Shown here one piece after another: positions 21,815 through 32,742 of a stretch of DNA of 64,000 bases (positions are counted from its first letter, which is position 1; each line of letters starts with the position of its first letter). The DNA lies in the NCBI RefSeq assembly GCF_004337985.1, contig NC_043744.1, positions 3,687,205-3,751,204 on the forward strand, written 5' to 3'. The translations under genes and the position numbers were made by a program. The DNA is from Pyricularia pennisetigena. Its lineage: Eukaryota > Ascomycota > Sordariomycetes > Magnaporthales > Pyriculariaceae. The notes below the pieces were generated by a model. It saw only the letters and a program-made list of their open reading frames with translations, had not been told where the DNA came from and did not search any database.

Positions 21815-24206
21815 ATGCGATTCTCTGTGCTGCTGGGCCTCGCTCAGATCACAGCGGCCAACGTCGTCGCCCGGCAGTCAGGTTCGACAGTGGAAGTCGG
21901 CAAGTCGAAGCTGATCGCGGATCCGGCCGGGCTGGACGGCGCGTGTTCGCTGGCCATCCGGACCGCGGCTACCAACACCAAGTTCAAGCCGTCTCTGGCG
22001 CTCAGTTGTCTGCAGTCCATGCCTGTCGAGGTCGATACGGACCTCACTCTGCTTGACCAACTAACCTACCATGCCGAGACACTGAGCACGCTGGGGTACC
22101 TCAAGGCCCCGCCGGCCGGCTACTTGATTCCCGGCGTTGACATAATGGGCGCGTTTGATGAGATGAGGAAGAAGCTGAAAGATGGCAAGTATGCCAACCA
22201 GTATCACTTCATGGACGAGCTTTTTAATGTGGTAAGTATTTTGAATGCTGCTGCTGCTGCTGCTGCTGCTTTGCTGAGCTTGCTGTCCGTGAACTGCCGA
22301 CTAACGTTGCCCAAAGTACCACGCCGCGTCGGAAAGCCATTTCACATGGAGACCAATGATATTAAACGCTTTTACCTTTTCAAGGGGCATCAACCTCGTC
22401 AGTGTTTCCCAGGATGGCATTGAGCTGCCCAAGGTTTACGCCGAAGAAGATTTTATGAAGAGTCAGCGCGATGGATACAAGGCTTCGGAGATTGTTTCCA
22501 TCGATGGATCTCCAATCGAGGACGTGATAGCGAGGGAGTCCTTCTACGTGCTAGCCCAGGATCCGGACGCAAAGTATAACCAGCTGATGCAGGGGCACGG
22601 CGTGCATTCCATCGGTGGCGAGTTCTGGAAGAACTGGCACACGGCCGGCGTCCCCGACTCTCACAACGTCACCTTTGCAAACTCATCGACCGTCACCTAC
22701 GTCAACACCGCCAGCTATTCAGGCGGAGTGGCGGGCATTCGATCAGCTGGGGACCTGAGCAAGGCTTACCTTTTGCCGACTGACAAGGACGGTGGGTCGA
22801 GCGCATTCGAGTTGGGCGCAAGCGACGACGGCAGTTTTGCTTCGGCTATCAACGTGATGCAGCTGCATTCCATCGCCAAGCGCGACCTTGAGCCGCGCGA
22901 TCTCTTCAAGCCGGAGCGGCTCAGGCCGTTCGTCAGCCACAAGCTCGGCATGATGTACGGTTACTTTCTCGACAAGGCTGACTTTACCGACGTGTGCGTG
23001 CTCGCCATTCCGAGCTTCTCCAGCAACGGCACGAGCAACTATCAGACCGAGCTTGAGGACACGAGGCGGGTGGTACGCGAGTTCATCAGCAAATGCAAGG
23101 CTGCCAACCGGAACCGGATCGTCCTCGACGTCTCGGGCAACGGCGGCGGCAACTACGCCGCCGGAGTGGAGCTTTTTCGCAACTTCTTCCCCAAGGCCGA
23201 GTACCGCCAGGCCTACAACTTTCGCGTGTCGCCGTTCATGCGCTACCTGGCCACCAACATGAACGAGGTGGAGAAGTGGTCCTTTTACCAGCAGGAGTCG
23301 CGCGAGTACAAGCCCAGCTTTGACGAATTCTTCAAGCCCTCCCAGGACATCAAGCAAGACGACCTCACCGGCCACGTGCTGATCGAGCCGTCGAGCATCG
23401 CGAGCGACCTTGGCGGCGCGGCCATCGACAGCTCCCAGGAGCCGCCGTTCAAGCCGGACGACATGGTGATCCTCTCGGACGGGCACGCCGGGTCGACGTG
23501 CGCAGGCGTCGTCAGCCTTTTCTACCGCGAGGCGGGCGTGCGCGTCGTGGCGTTTGGCGGCCGGCCGCTCGAGCGTCCCATGCAGGGCGTCGGCGGCACG
23601 AGGGGCGGCTTCGGGTACGACGAGCCCATGTTCCGCAACCTGTCGGACGCCTTCAACGCCGGCGGCCGCGCGCGGCGTCCCGACCCGCCCGCTGGGGTCC
23701 GGCGCCCGCCGCGCTGGCCCATGGCGGTCCAGAGCCTGTTCGGCTGGCGCACCAACTGGAACAACGAGTTCGCGGTCGGGGCGGCCGCCGACGCCGTGCC
23801 GCTGCACTTTAGCTACGAGGCCGCGCACTGCCGCCGCTTCTACCGCCCCGACAACGTCGTCGACCACACGACCACCTGGGCCGACGCTGCCGCCGTGGCC
23901 TGGAAGGGCGCCAGGTGCGTCAAGGGCAGCACCGTCAACGGCGATGGGAGCATCGGGAAAGGCGGCATGGATGGCGCCCCGGCCTTCTCCGAGCACGTGC
24001 GCTCGCGGGAGCGCTACGTCGGCCTCGGTGCCGTCAACGATGGCGTTGCGCCCACTGGACAGCTGCCGCCCCAGGGTGGGCGGAGGGCGGGCTCTGGAGC
24101 CGGAAGTGGCGGCGACTCCAAGAAGGATGCGGCCGATGGCTTGAGGGCTGGTGTTTTCACCGTTGCTGGCGTTGCTGCTCTCGCGGCCTCTCTGTTGGCT
24201 CTCTGA
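21815..24206 (+). CDS. Secreted S41-family serine peptidase-like protein
   Basis: A two-exon gene. Exon 1 runs from the ATG at 21815 with a signal peptide (MRFSVLLGLAQITAANVVA). An intron at 22232-22316 (gtaagt, CTAAC branch-like site, caaag) joins MDELFNV to YHAASESHF. The protein is about 768 residues. The C-terminal half has the S41 tail-protease fold features: VLDVSGNGGGN and a DGHAGSTCAG segment around the likely nucleophile serine. The last 25 residues are hydrophobic after a Gly/Ser-rich region, fitting a GPI anchor. Fungal members resemble CPAF-like S41 proteins whose substrates are mostly unknown. The intron carries a short CTG repeat. Both exons have strong GC codon bias. Confidence 0.85.
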
Positions 24207-24519
24207 TCTCGTTGACTGTGCAATGTGTCACGAGAGAGATGTCTTGGTTTTTTTTTCTTCTTCTTCTTCTTTTCTTTTGTTGGTTGTTGATGCATTGCAG
24301 GCGCATGTAAGCGAATCTTTTTGTTGTACAGCACCCACTGGGGTTTCAGGAGGCTAGATTCTCTAGACTTTAGCATAGAATCAACTATTTATCCATCCTC
24401 GCAGCACCATCATGCTACTTTATGATGTTTTATTATTGATCAATCTCGAGTGTATACGAACAGTATCTACATTCTTCGGTATTAAACATTATTCTCATTT
24501 CTAGCGTGTTTGCCAGGGT

Positions 24520-25467
24520 CTATATCAAATAACTGCAATCCGTCAAGCTCTTCGCATTGCTACCCATTAGAGTTACTTTGCGCATTCTGTTATTGGGAGT
24601 CTCTGTCAGTCACATCCTCAAATCACTTGATCAAGCGCCATGGTGAGCAGACTTACGTAGTAACAAACTGGGCTCTCCAAAGCGCATTGCTGCGACCCAT
24701 GTTCTTCCAGGCGGCCTTTGTCTGCGTATCGTTGCTCAAGGCGTAGTCACTCTGCAGCGACGTCGGACCCCTCTCGCTGGCCGTCTCGGGGTAAAAAACG
24801 GTGCTGTCGAGCTTCTCCGGGGTGGAGTCGAAGGCAAGGCCCTGCGTGCTCATGCCGGCACTGTGGGCGCCGACCATGGCGACCAGGTCAGTGGTGGTGA
24901 AGCCCTTGGCCTTGCAGGCGTCGATTTGCTGCTGGGCCGTGGACTCGCTGTTGGGGAGCTGGCCCTCGGGGTTCGGCACCGAAGAGTCCTTGCGACCAAT
25001 GTAGAAGTGTGTGCGTGGTCCGGCACAAGAAGTGATGGCCACGACTGCATGGTGAGAAACAAAGTCAGCCTCTTTTTGTTTCCCCCCCTTTGCTTCTATG
25101 CGTCGTCGCAGTCCAAACAAGTCTTACCGCCTGCAGCTTGTATCAGATCTGCCGTGCCGACTTTAAAGTCGATTGCCTTTTGGGCTAATGTTTCGCAGAT
25201 GGGGACGATGGGCCCGTTGTCATCTGGACGATCGTTGCACTCGTTGGCCAGGATCAAAGACCCGTCGCAGCTGCCGGGGAAGCAGTCATGGAAAGCTGCA
25301 CGCATCGCCATCCTAGCTTCGGCATTGCAGCCTTTGAAGGACGTCTTGAGGTCCGCGATGACAGGCTTCCAAGGGTTGCAGAGTTTGTTGCCATTTACGG
25401 ATACTGGTGCTGTGACCAACAGCAGCGTAGCCAGAAGGAGTGACGAGCTAGAGAGTGGTGCGAGCAT
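24520..25467 (-). CDS. Secreted class II-type haem peroxidase
   Basis: Three exons: 25467-25128, 25044-24657 and 24586-24520. Introns with GTAAGA and GTAAGT donors keep the frame, giving about 264 residues. It has a signal peptide (first 26 residues), the distal site RAAFHDC (Arg56, His60) and the proximal site VGAHSAG (His174). Multiple cysteines and an ending LTDCSYLI resemble the ascomycete branch of fungal class II peroxidases. It reduces H2O2 and oxidises an unknown donor outside the cell. It is transcribed away from the copper radical oxidase at 26309, with which it shares a promoter region. The last exon is short and was placed from family continuity plus a CAG acceptor. Confidence 0.85.
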
Positions 25468-26308
25468 GGTGAAAGAGTGACGGACCGGGTTGAGAAACAA
25501 CTTGACAAGTGAGTGTACCCGAATGAAGCTTGGTCGGTAAGGAGAGTCGAGACAGTTAAATGGTTTGAGAGCGGCAAACGAAAGAAAAAAAAAAAAAAAA
25601 AAATGTTTCGCCAACGAGCTGCATCTTTTTCTGCCAAGTCGGCTAACCAAAAAACCACAGCCTCGCATCATTGGACTTTATCTAGTTCATCTAGTTGCAC
25701 TTCAATGGGATACCAACCAACCGCAGGCCAAGAGTCTGATCGCGAAACAATTTCATCTTCTGGATATAGACTGCACTAGTTCACTAATTCAAGAACTTTT
25801 GTAGTCTAATACTCACTTTAGCCCAGTTCCAAGAAAAAGCCGTTACTTAGCCCAAGAGGCGCGGATCACATTCTGGCCTGTCTTCCCTCTCCTCAACCCC
25901 ACATGCCAGGCACGGATGGAATACTTCTAGCGTCTGGTCACCATCCGACTGAGCTAAGTGAGAACCTTCTCCAGCTAAATGGGTGCACCTCTTTATGCCA
26001 AGGCTTTTTCTCGTAAACCACAAATGGTCCATTCCGGCGTGGCCGCCATCCCAGCTTGGCAGGCTTTGATGCGGGTTGATCACAATGATATGACTTTGAA
26101 AAAAAAAAAAAAAAACGATTTGTTATATAACTCGTCCTCTCAAGCGCCTTTCGTCTTGGCTTGAGTCTGGAAGGGTTGATGCATATCCAACTTTGACAAG
26201 CAGTCATCCCATCCCACACTCTTTCATTTCTTGTTCGGCACTAAAAATAACCAACAGTCCTTTTACCAGTACGTAATTTTTAATAGCAACATAACCACAC
26301 CCATAACC
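25468..26308. promoter_or_regulatory. Shared divergent promoter of peroxidase and copper radical oxidase
   Basis: 841 bp between two start codons facing away from each other. It contains A tracts near 25587-25603 and 26099-26115. No specific factor site could be assigned. The head-to-head layout suggests co-expression, which is inference. Confidence 0.5.
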
Positions 26309-28310
26309 ATGGGCAACATTCTCTACTCGGCTTTTGTCGGAGCCATCTTGGCCACCACTTTCGTTTCCGCAGCTTCAACCCCCAAGGGCTGCTTCAAGAA
26401 TCCACCGAAAAACCAAGCTGCGTTCGGGACGGCATACCCACAACTTAACAATGCCAAGATGACGGTGGCCATGTGCGAACAGCACTGCACAAAATACCAG
26501 AGCAGCGTCTTTGGCCTGGAGCGCGGCCGCATCTGCAACTGCGGCGATGCCGTCGTCGCCGAGGCGGTTGCAGGCACTGACGCTCAGTGCCGGACAAAGT
26601 GCGGCGGCGATGCTACGGCATACTGCGGCGCCACCGGCTTCTTCAACCTCTACGAGCTTGACACATCTGGCTACCCGAGCACTGGACAGTGGGGGCCTAT
26701 TGTCAAGTTTCCCATCGTCCCCGTGTCCGTGGCTCTCATTCCCGAGTCGGGTGACTTGATGGCCTGGTCATCCGGATGGCCGTACGTGCCTTCATAGTTC
26801 ATAGTTTCATACCCAAGATACAAGTCGCGAGTTGACATGCTTGCTGACTCGGCCAGTTTAGTGATCGGTTTACCAACGGCGGCAACGGCAAGACGTATAC
26901 AGCCGTCTACAGCACCGAGACCAAGACTGTCAGCGAGGCCGTCATTCAGAACACTTCGCACGACATGTTCTGCCCTGGAACTTCGATGGACGAGTACGGC
27001 CGCATCATCGTCACTGGCGGTTCCGGGGCCGCCAAAACGAGCGTCTTTGATTTCAAGCAGGGCCAACGCTCCCCCTGGATGCCCGCGTCCGACCTGACGA
27101 ACCCTCGCGGCTACCAATCCAGCGTCACTACGTAAGCTTTTTGTCACTTGGTGACTTGATTAATATACGCATGAAAGCCGAATGCTTTGGATTAACCAAG
27201 AACCCTCCCCCTCACAGGTCCGAGGGCAAGATCTTTACCATTGGCGGTACTTTTACCGGCAACGGCAAGAGAGACGGCGAGGTCTACGACGTGGCCGCCA
27301 ACAAGTGGACCAAGCTGCCCGGCTGCCCGGCAAACATCATGCGCGTCGCCGGCGGCCTGTACCCGGACAGCCACAGCTGGCTCTGGGGCTGGAAGGACGG
27401 CTTTGTGCTGCAGGCCGGCCCGTCCAAGAAGATGAACTGGTTCGACACCAAGGGGACGGGCGCCAGCAAGCCGGCCGGCACCCGCGGGGCCGACCAGGAC
27501 TCCATGTGCGGCGTGACGGCCATGTACGACGCGGCGGCCGGCAAGGTCTTTACCTACGGCGGCGGCCAGCGCTACTCGGGCACCGAGGGCTCCAGGGCGG
27601 CGCACGTGCTCACGCTCCCCGACACGCCCGGCGACCCCGTGGCGGTCGAGCGCGTCTCGGACGGCCAGTACGGCCGCGGCTACCACAACGCCGTGGTGCT
27701 GCCGGACGGCAAGGTGTTTGTGGTGGGCGGCATGAGCAAGATGACGCTCTTCTCGGACGGCCACGCGCAGATGTTCCCCGAGATCTGGGACCCGGCGACG
27801 GGCGCCTTCACGGCCATGCGCCCGCACGCCGTCCCGCGCAACTACCACTCGACCGCGATGCTCATGGCCGACGGCACCGTCTTCTCGGGCGGCGGCGGCC
27901 TGTGCGGCAGCGGCTGCTCCGCCAACCACTTCGACGGCCAGTTCTTCAGCCCGCCCTACCTGTTCGAGGCCGACGGCAAGACGCCCGCCCGCCGGCCCGT
28001 CATCAGCAGCCTGGGCCCGGCCTCGGCCGAGAACGGCGCCGTCGAGGTCAAGGCCGGCGGCCAGGTCACCGTCGTCATGCAGGAGGCCGGCGCCTACCGG
28101 TTCAGCATGATCCGCACCGGCTCGACCACCCACACGGTCAACACCGACAGCAGGCGCATCCCGCTCGAGGGCCAGGACGCGGGCGACGCCAGCTACGTCG
28201 TCACAGTTCCGAGCGACTACGGCATCGCCACTCCCGGCTACTACATGCTGTTTGCCATCAACGAGGCCGGCGTTCCGGCCGTCGCCAAGTTCTTCAGAGT
28301 AGGCCTGTAA
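26309..28310 (+). CDS. WSC-domain copper radical oxidase (AA5_2, alcohol/galactose oxidase type)
   Basis: Exons 26309-26781, 26862-27131 and 27218-28310 give about 611 residues. A signal peptide is followed by a WSC domain (about 28-115, eight cysteines), then a galactose-oxidase-type propeller and a C-terminal DUF1929 domain. By alignment from memory of the family, the Cys-Tyr cofactor is Cys195 (DMFCPGTS) and Tyr242 (RGYQSS). The other copper ligands are Tyr457-His458 (RNYHST) and His553 (STTHTVNTD). Phe260 (GGTFTG) sits where galactose oxidase has its stacking tryptophan, a change associated with alcohol oxidases rather than galactose specificity. It oxidises primary alcohols to aldehydes and makes H2O2. 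The first intron boundary could shift by a few bases. Confidence 0.9.
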
Positions 28311-29088
28311 GTGTGCTGCCACTGTGCCAGTTACGTGTGGGCGCAGTTTCGCTTTTCTTTTTTTGTGAAATAATATATAGAAGACTTGGGATCACCTGGT
28401 AGTTTGTAAATAACGAAAAGAGTTGGCAAAAAATTTCAGTTCAGTTCAATCATTTATCCAGCCAAGATCACTTGTTGTCTCCTATCAGCCACCCGCATAA
28501 TAGCAAAAAAGCCAAAGACCGTTTGATATAAACGACCTTGGCAGTTTGTACGCCACAAATGCGGGTCCGGCGATCGCTGGCCTGTTCGTCATGCATAACG
28601 ACCAAGATACAGCTTTTAATGCCCTGATTCTGGCCCGGATCTATTGTCTGCGTCTGGAAAGCAGATCATGCTCGGTGGGAATGTGAACTTTCAAAACGCA
28701 ACACATTCAAGCCGCATCTCTAGCTTTCAATGCCAGTACGACCGTGCGGATCCAAATTTGTCTTCAAAAGCCGTGTGTTTGGCAACATCGGCTCGGTACA
28801 GCGACGCATGAGGACGGGAAAGGTTGCATTTTTACAAATTGAAAAGGCTACCTCGACAAGTAGGATATCCATCCATAAAACCATACATTTCTAGTCTAGA
28901 AAACAAGTCCCAAAGGTAAATTAAACTCTATACAAGAATCAAGTCTAAGCTGGCTAAAAACTCACAAACAAACATGGAAATCTAAAAGTCACAAGTTGGG
29001 GCTGAGCAGGGCCAATCGATCTGCGCAACAGATGCGTTCAGAGGCACGACCACCGCATGCCGGAAAGCATCCCGGACCACACACGCGC
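28311..29088. other. Convergent intergenic region
   Basis: About 780 bp between the oxidase and CYP505 genes, which end towards each other. No gene was recognised. Confidence 0.5.
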
Positions 29089-32000
29089 TTAATCAAAGAC
29101 GTCGGTGGCGTAGCGCACATTTCTCAAGTCGTCAAAGTACTGCCTGGCCTCCTCGGCCGTGGTCTCCTTGCCATGCAGCTCCCGGTCCTTGTCCATCTTG
29201 ATGCGCGTCATGGCATCCATGACGGACTGCGAGACGCCCCTGGAGCCGCAGACGTACAGCTTGGCGCCGTCCCTCCACAGGCCCAGGAGCCGATCGGCGT
29301 CGGCGAGGATGCGGTCCTGCACGTGCCTGCAGCCGTCGCTGGCCTCGGGCCTGCGGCTGTAGGTCCTGCGCACCTCGACGGCGCCCAGCCTCTCCCACGC
29401 GTCGAACTCGTCGCGGTACAGGTCGTCGAGGTCCGGGGCGCGGCAGCCAAAGTACAGCAGGGCCGGCGCGAGCTTGCGGCCGGCCGAGATCATGGCCGCG
29501 CGCTCCTGAGCGAAACCCCTGAACGGGGCGAGGCCGGTGCCGGCGGCGGCGCAGATGAGTGGTGTTCTTTCCGGGTCCGACGGCAGGCTGAAGGCGGCGT
29601 GGGACGGGCGCACCGAGACCTGCAGGCTGTCGCCGGCCGTGAGCGAGCTCAGGTAGTTTGATGCGACGCCGATGTGGCGACCCTGCCCGGACAGCGACGG
29701 TGCGTCGAGGACTGAGAAGGAAAGCGTGGCTCGCGACGGGTTCACGAGCGGAGAGGAGGAGATGGAGCTTTTGGTTGTTGTTTGTTTGTCAGTGCAACGT
29801 TCCGGCTTTGTTTCGAGAATTATTAGTCTGGACTTACTATTGTCGCACACGCATAGGGGGCATCATGGAGAGGAAACTGCCGATCGAGAGGTCGATGGTA
29901 GGGAAACGCTCCAGCAGATCAAGCACCGACACCCGCTTGGCTCCGACCTCGTCGACAAAATCATCGCCTGAAAGCTTGTCAAGCTGGGATTTGGTTTCCG
30001 CGTCCGAGGCTGCGTCTTGTAGCGCAGACAGATTCTGACAAGCGGAGAAAAAAAAAAAAAAAAAAAAAAAAAAATAAAAGTGTTAGCAGAACCCCATTGC
30101 AACCAAAAGACATCTGACCGGTCGACCACTCACTCTCTTGGTCGCAGGCTGTGACAGCTCAACATATGAACTGAGAAGCTCAAACGCAGGAACGGACGTG
30201 TTGGTTGGTAGGGCGGTGGACTGGCTGCTCGACATCTCAATGGTGACGTGGGCGTCGCGTGCCAGACCGAAGCGATGCAAAGTCCTCAGAACCGTGTCGA
30301 TGGGGTTGACCGGCAGCACGGCGAGATAATCACCAGCCGAGTACTCCATGCCCTCGGGGAGCTCAATCTCGAGATGCCTCTTGAACTGCCTGCCGCCGTC
30401 GGTGGTAGATTCGGGGCCCGACGTGAGAGCCTTGGCCTCGATGACGCGAGCCTCCTTGACATCCTGCCGCAGCGTGGATATACGCGGGTTGCTGACGTGG
30501 ACCTTGACGGCCGAGCCTTCGGCGCCATTCTCGGCCGCCGAAGCCTTGGAACTAACCTGGTATCGCGACGCCAAGGCGGGCCAGAGCTTCTCGTCTTCCC
30601 ACGATTCAAAGTCGGAAAACACAGCGCCGGTCGACACATCGCTCAAGCCCGGCTCGACGAGCCTGGACGCACCCAGCTCCTGGAGCGAGTCGTCCACAAG
30701 CCTGGGGACGCGGTGGAACGTCTGCGCCCAGTCCTTGTGGCCGCAGCCAAACACGGCGTAAGAGACATCCTTGAAGGGTCTTGTGGTCTTGTCGCTGCCC
30801 TCGAGCCAGGCCACAAAATGGCCAGCATTGTCCGGCGGCTGGCCCTCGTACGACGCAGTGATGATGACGACGGCCTGGTCCGTGGGAAGCTTGCCCTTGG
30901 CGCTGTCCATGCAGTCGACGGTCGCGGCATGGAAGCCATGGGCGGGAGCATCCGTGGCGATGCGGCGGGCCAGCGCCTCGCAGGTGCCACTGTTGGATCC
31001 GTACAGAACCGTCAGAGGGGCGCCGGTGGCGTCGGCAGAGCCCGGGCCCGCACCGTTGTTGGCCGGGGCGGTGCTGAGGGCGTCCCCTTGGCCGAGGCCT
31101 TGCAGACGGCGCTCCAAAGTGGTGGGGTTGAGCCCGTCTCGGAGGATGGCGCGCATGTACAGATCCTTGGGCTTGAGGGTCAGGGTCTGCTTCAAGGCGT
31201 ATTGGTAGTTTGGTGCCAGAACGAAATTGAAATTTTGGAGGAGCATCGCCATGACCAGCAGGGCCTCCTGCCAGGCAAAAGGACGGCCGATGCAGGCGCG
31301 CATGCCGTTGCCGAATGGTTTCCATGAGTTGGGGAACTCCTTGGTGATGCGCTCAAAGTTCTCGTCGAGCATGCGATCCGGGACGAATTCTTCGGCATCG
31401 CTGCCCCAGACTCGTGGGTCCACGTGCGACTTGGCCAGCAGGAGTACGATGACTTCATCCTTGTTGACCTTGTACTTGCCGCCGAGCACGTCATCCTCGC
31501 GGGCAGCTACCGTGATGTTGGGGATGGTGGCGTGAACCCTCAGGGTTTCGCGCAGAACGGCGTTCAGGTAGGGGAGCTTAGACAAGTGGTCGACCGTGAT
31601 GGGACCCTTGCCGACAACCTCATCGACCTCCCGCTGCGCCTTTTCGTAGAATGCTGGGTGTTTCATCAGCTCGTAAAATACAAAAGAAAGCAGTCCCGAG
31701 GTCGTCTCATGGCCTGCAATCAGGAAAGTGATCAAGTTGTCCATGATGCTCTCGTCCGTCATCTTTTTTCCGGTTTTGGAATCGACGCCACTGAGCATGG
31801 CATAGAGGAGATCCCTGCGGTCGGCGCCCTCGCCGGCTTTACGGGCCTCGAGCACCTCACGTGCCGTCTTCCGCAGGATCTCAATGTCGGCATCGAACTT
31901 TTGGTCCTGGGTACGGTAGAATATGGACGGCAGCGGAGGCCGCCTCCCACGGTTGCCGCACTCGACGAGAAAGTCGGCCATGGCGTCAATAAAGGGATGC

Positions 32001-32742
32001 ATCTCATTGGAATAATAGCTGTTGAATCGGAAGCCCATCGAGCACAGCGCCAGCGTGTCGAGGGTTAACCTGGTGAAGTCGTCGGTGACCATGATTGGCG
32101 AGTTGGAGCCGTAGCGCGCCCATTTGAGCGCCAGCTGAGACGCGATATCGTGCATCTCGTCGTACATGTTTCTGATGGAGAGTGGTCCAAAGGCGGGCAT
32201 CAGGATGCGGTGCGCGATACCCCAGTTCTCCTCGTCGGGATAAGCCGTGAACAAGCCATCATGCGTGCCTCCCCTGACTTCCTGCAGCCGGACGAGTCAA
32301 TAAGGTGTTCGGCGGGATCGGCCGTCTCGAATCGTCCCATGTGCGGCGAAGAATGACAGCTTACTTTGAGAGTCGGGTTGATTGACTTGTAGAAGCGCTT
32401 TTCGTCGCAAACTTCATTGACCAACGCCTGCGTTGTAACAAATACCAAGGACTTGCCTCCCGGGAACCTCATCCGCCATATTTCGCCTGGAATCCCGGGC
32501 GTGCCAGTGCGTCAGTCACAGAAATGAAGAGAAATAAATAAATAAAAGAAGACAATAACTTCAACAATAAAAAGAAGAAAAAAAAAAAAGAAAAAAAAAA
32601 GAAAAAAAAACCTACCATGCTTGCTGGCCATCGACAGCAAAGACCCCAGGGGAAATTCATTGTCGATTGCGCCAATGTTGCCCAAGATAGGCAGCCCCTG
32701 GGGCTCGGGGATTGGGATAATGTGTTCGTCTGAGGTAGCCAT
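29089..32742 (-). CDS. CYP505-type self-sufficient P450/NADPH reductase fusion (fatty-acid hydroxylase)
   Basis: Five exons: 32742-32616, 32486-32365, 32281-30134, 30034-29838 and 29767-29089. All junctions keep the frame, giving about 1,090 residues. The P450 part has the I-helix AGHETTSG (about 272) and the haem loop FGNGMRACIGRPF (ligand Cys about 413). A linker leads to a flavodoxin domain (LYGSNSGTCEA, about 510), then FAD- and NADPH-binding modules (RQYSISSSPL, AAAGTGLAPFRGF). The order and length match P450foxy/BM3-like enzymes, which hydroxylate fatty acids at subterminal carbons using NADPH. The N-terminus lacks a membrane anchor, so the enzyme should be soluble. The first intron (129 bp) carries a long pyrimidine tract on the coding strand. 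Confidence 0.93.

Noticed and set aside
27182..28402. Long Arg/Gly-rich ORFs overlapping the copper radical oxidase on both strands
   Set aside because: They are shadow frames of GC-rich coding sequence, with no domain and extreme composition.
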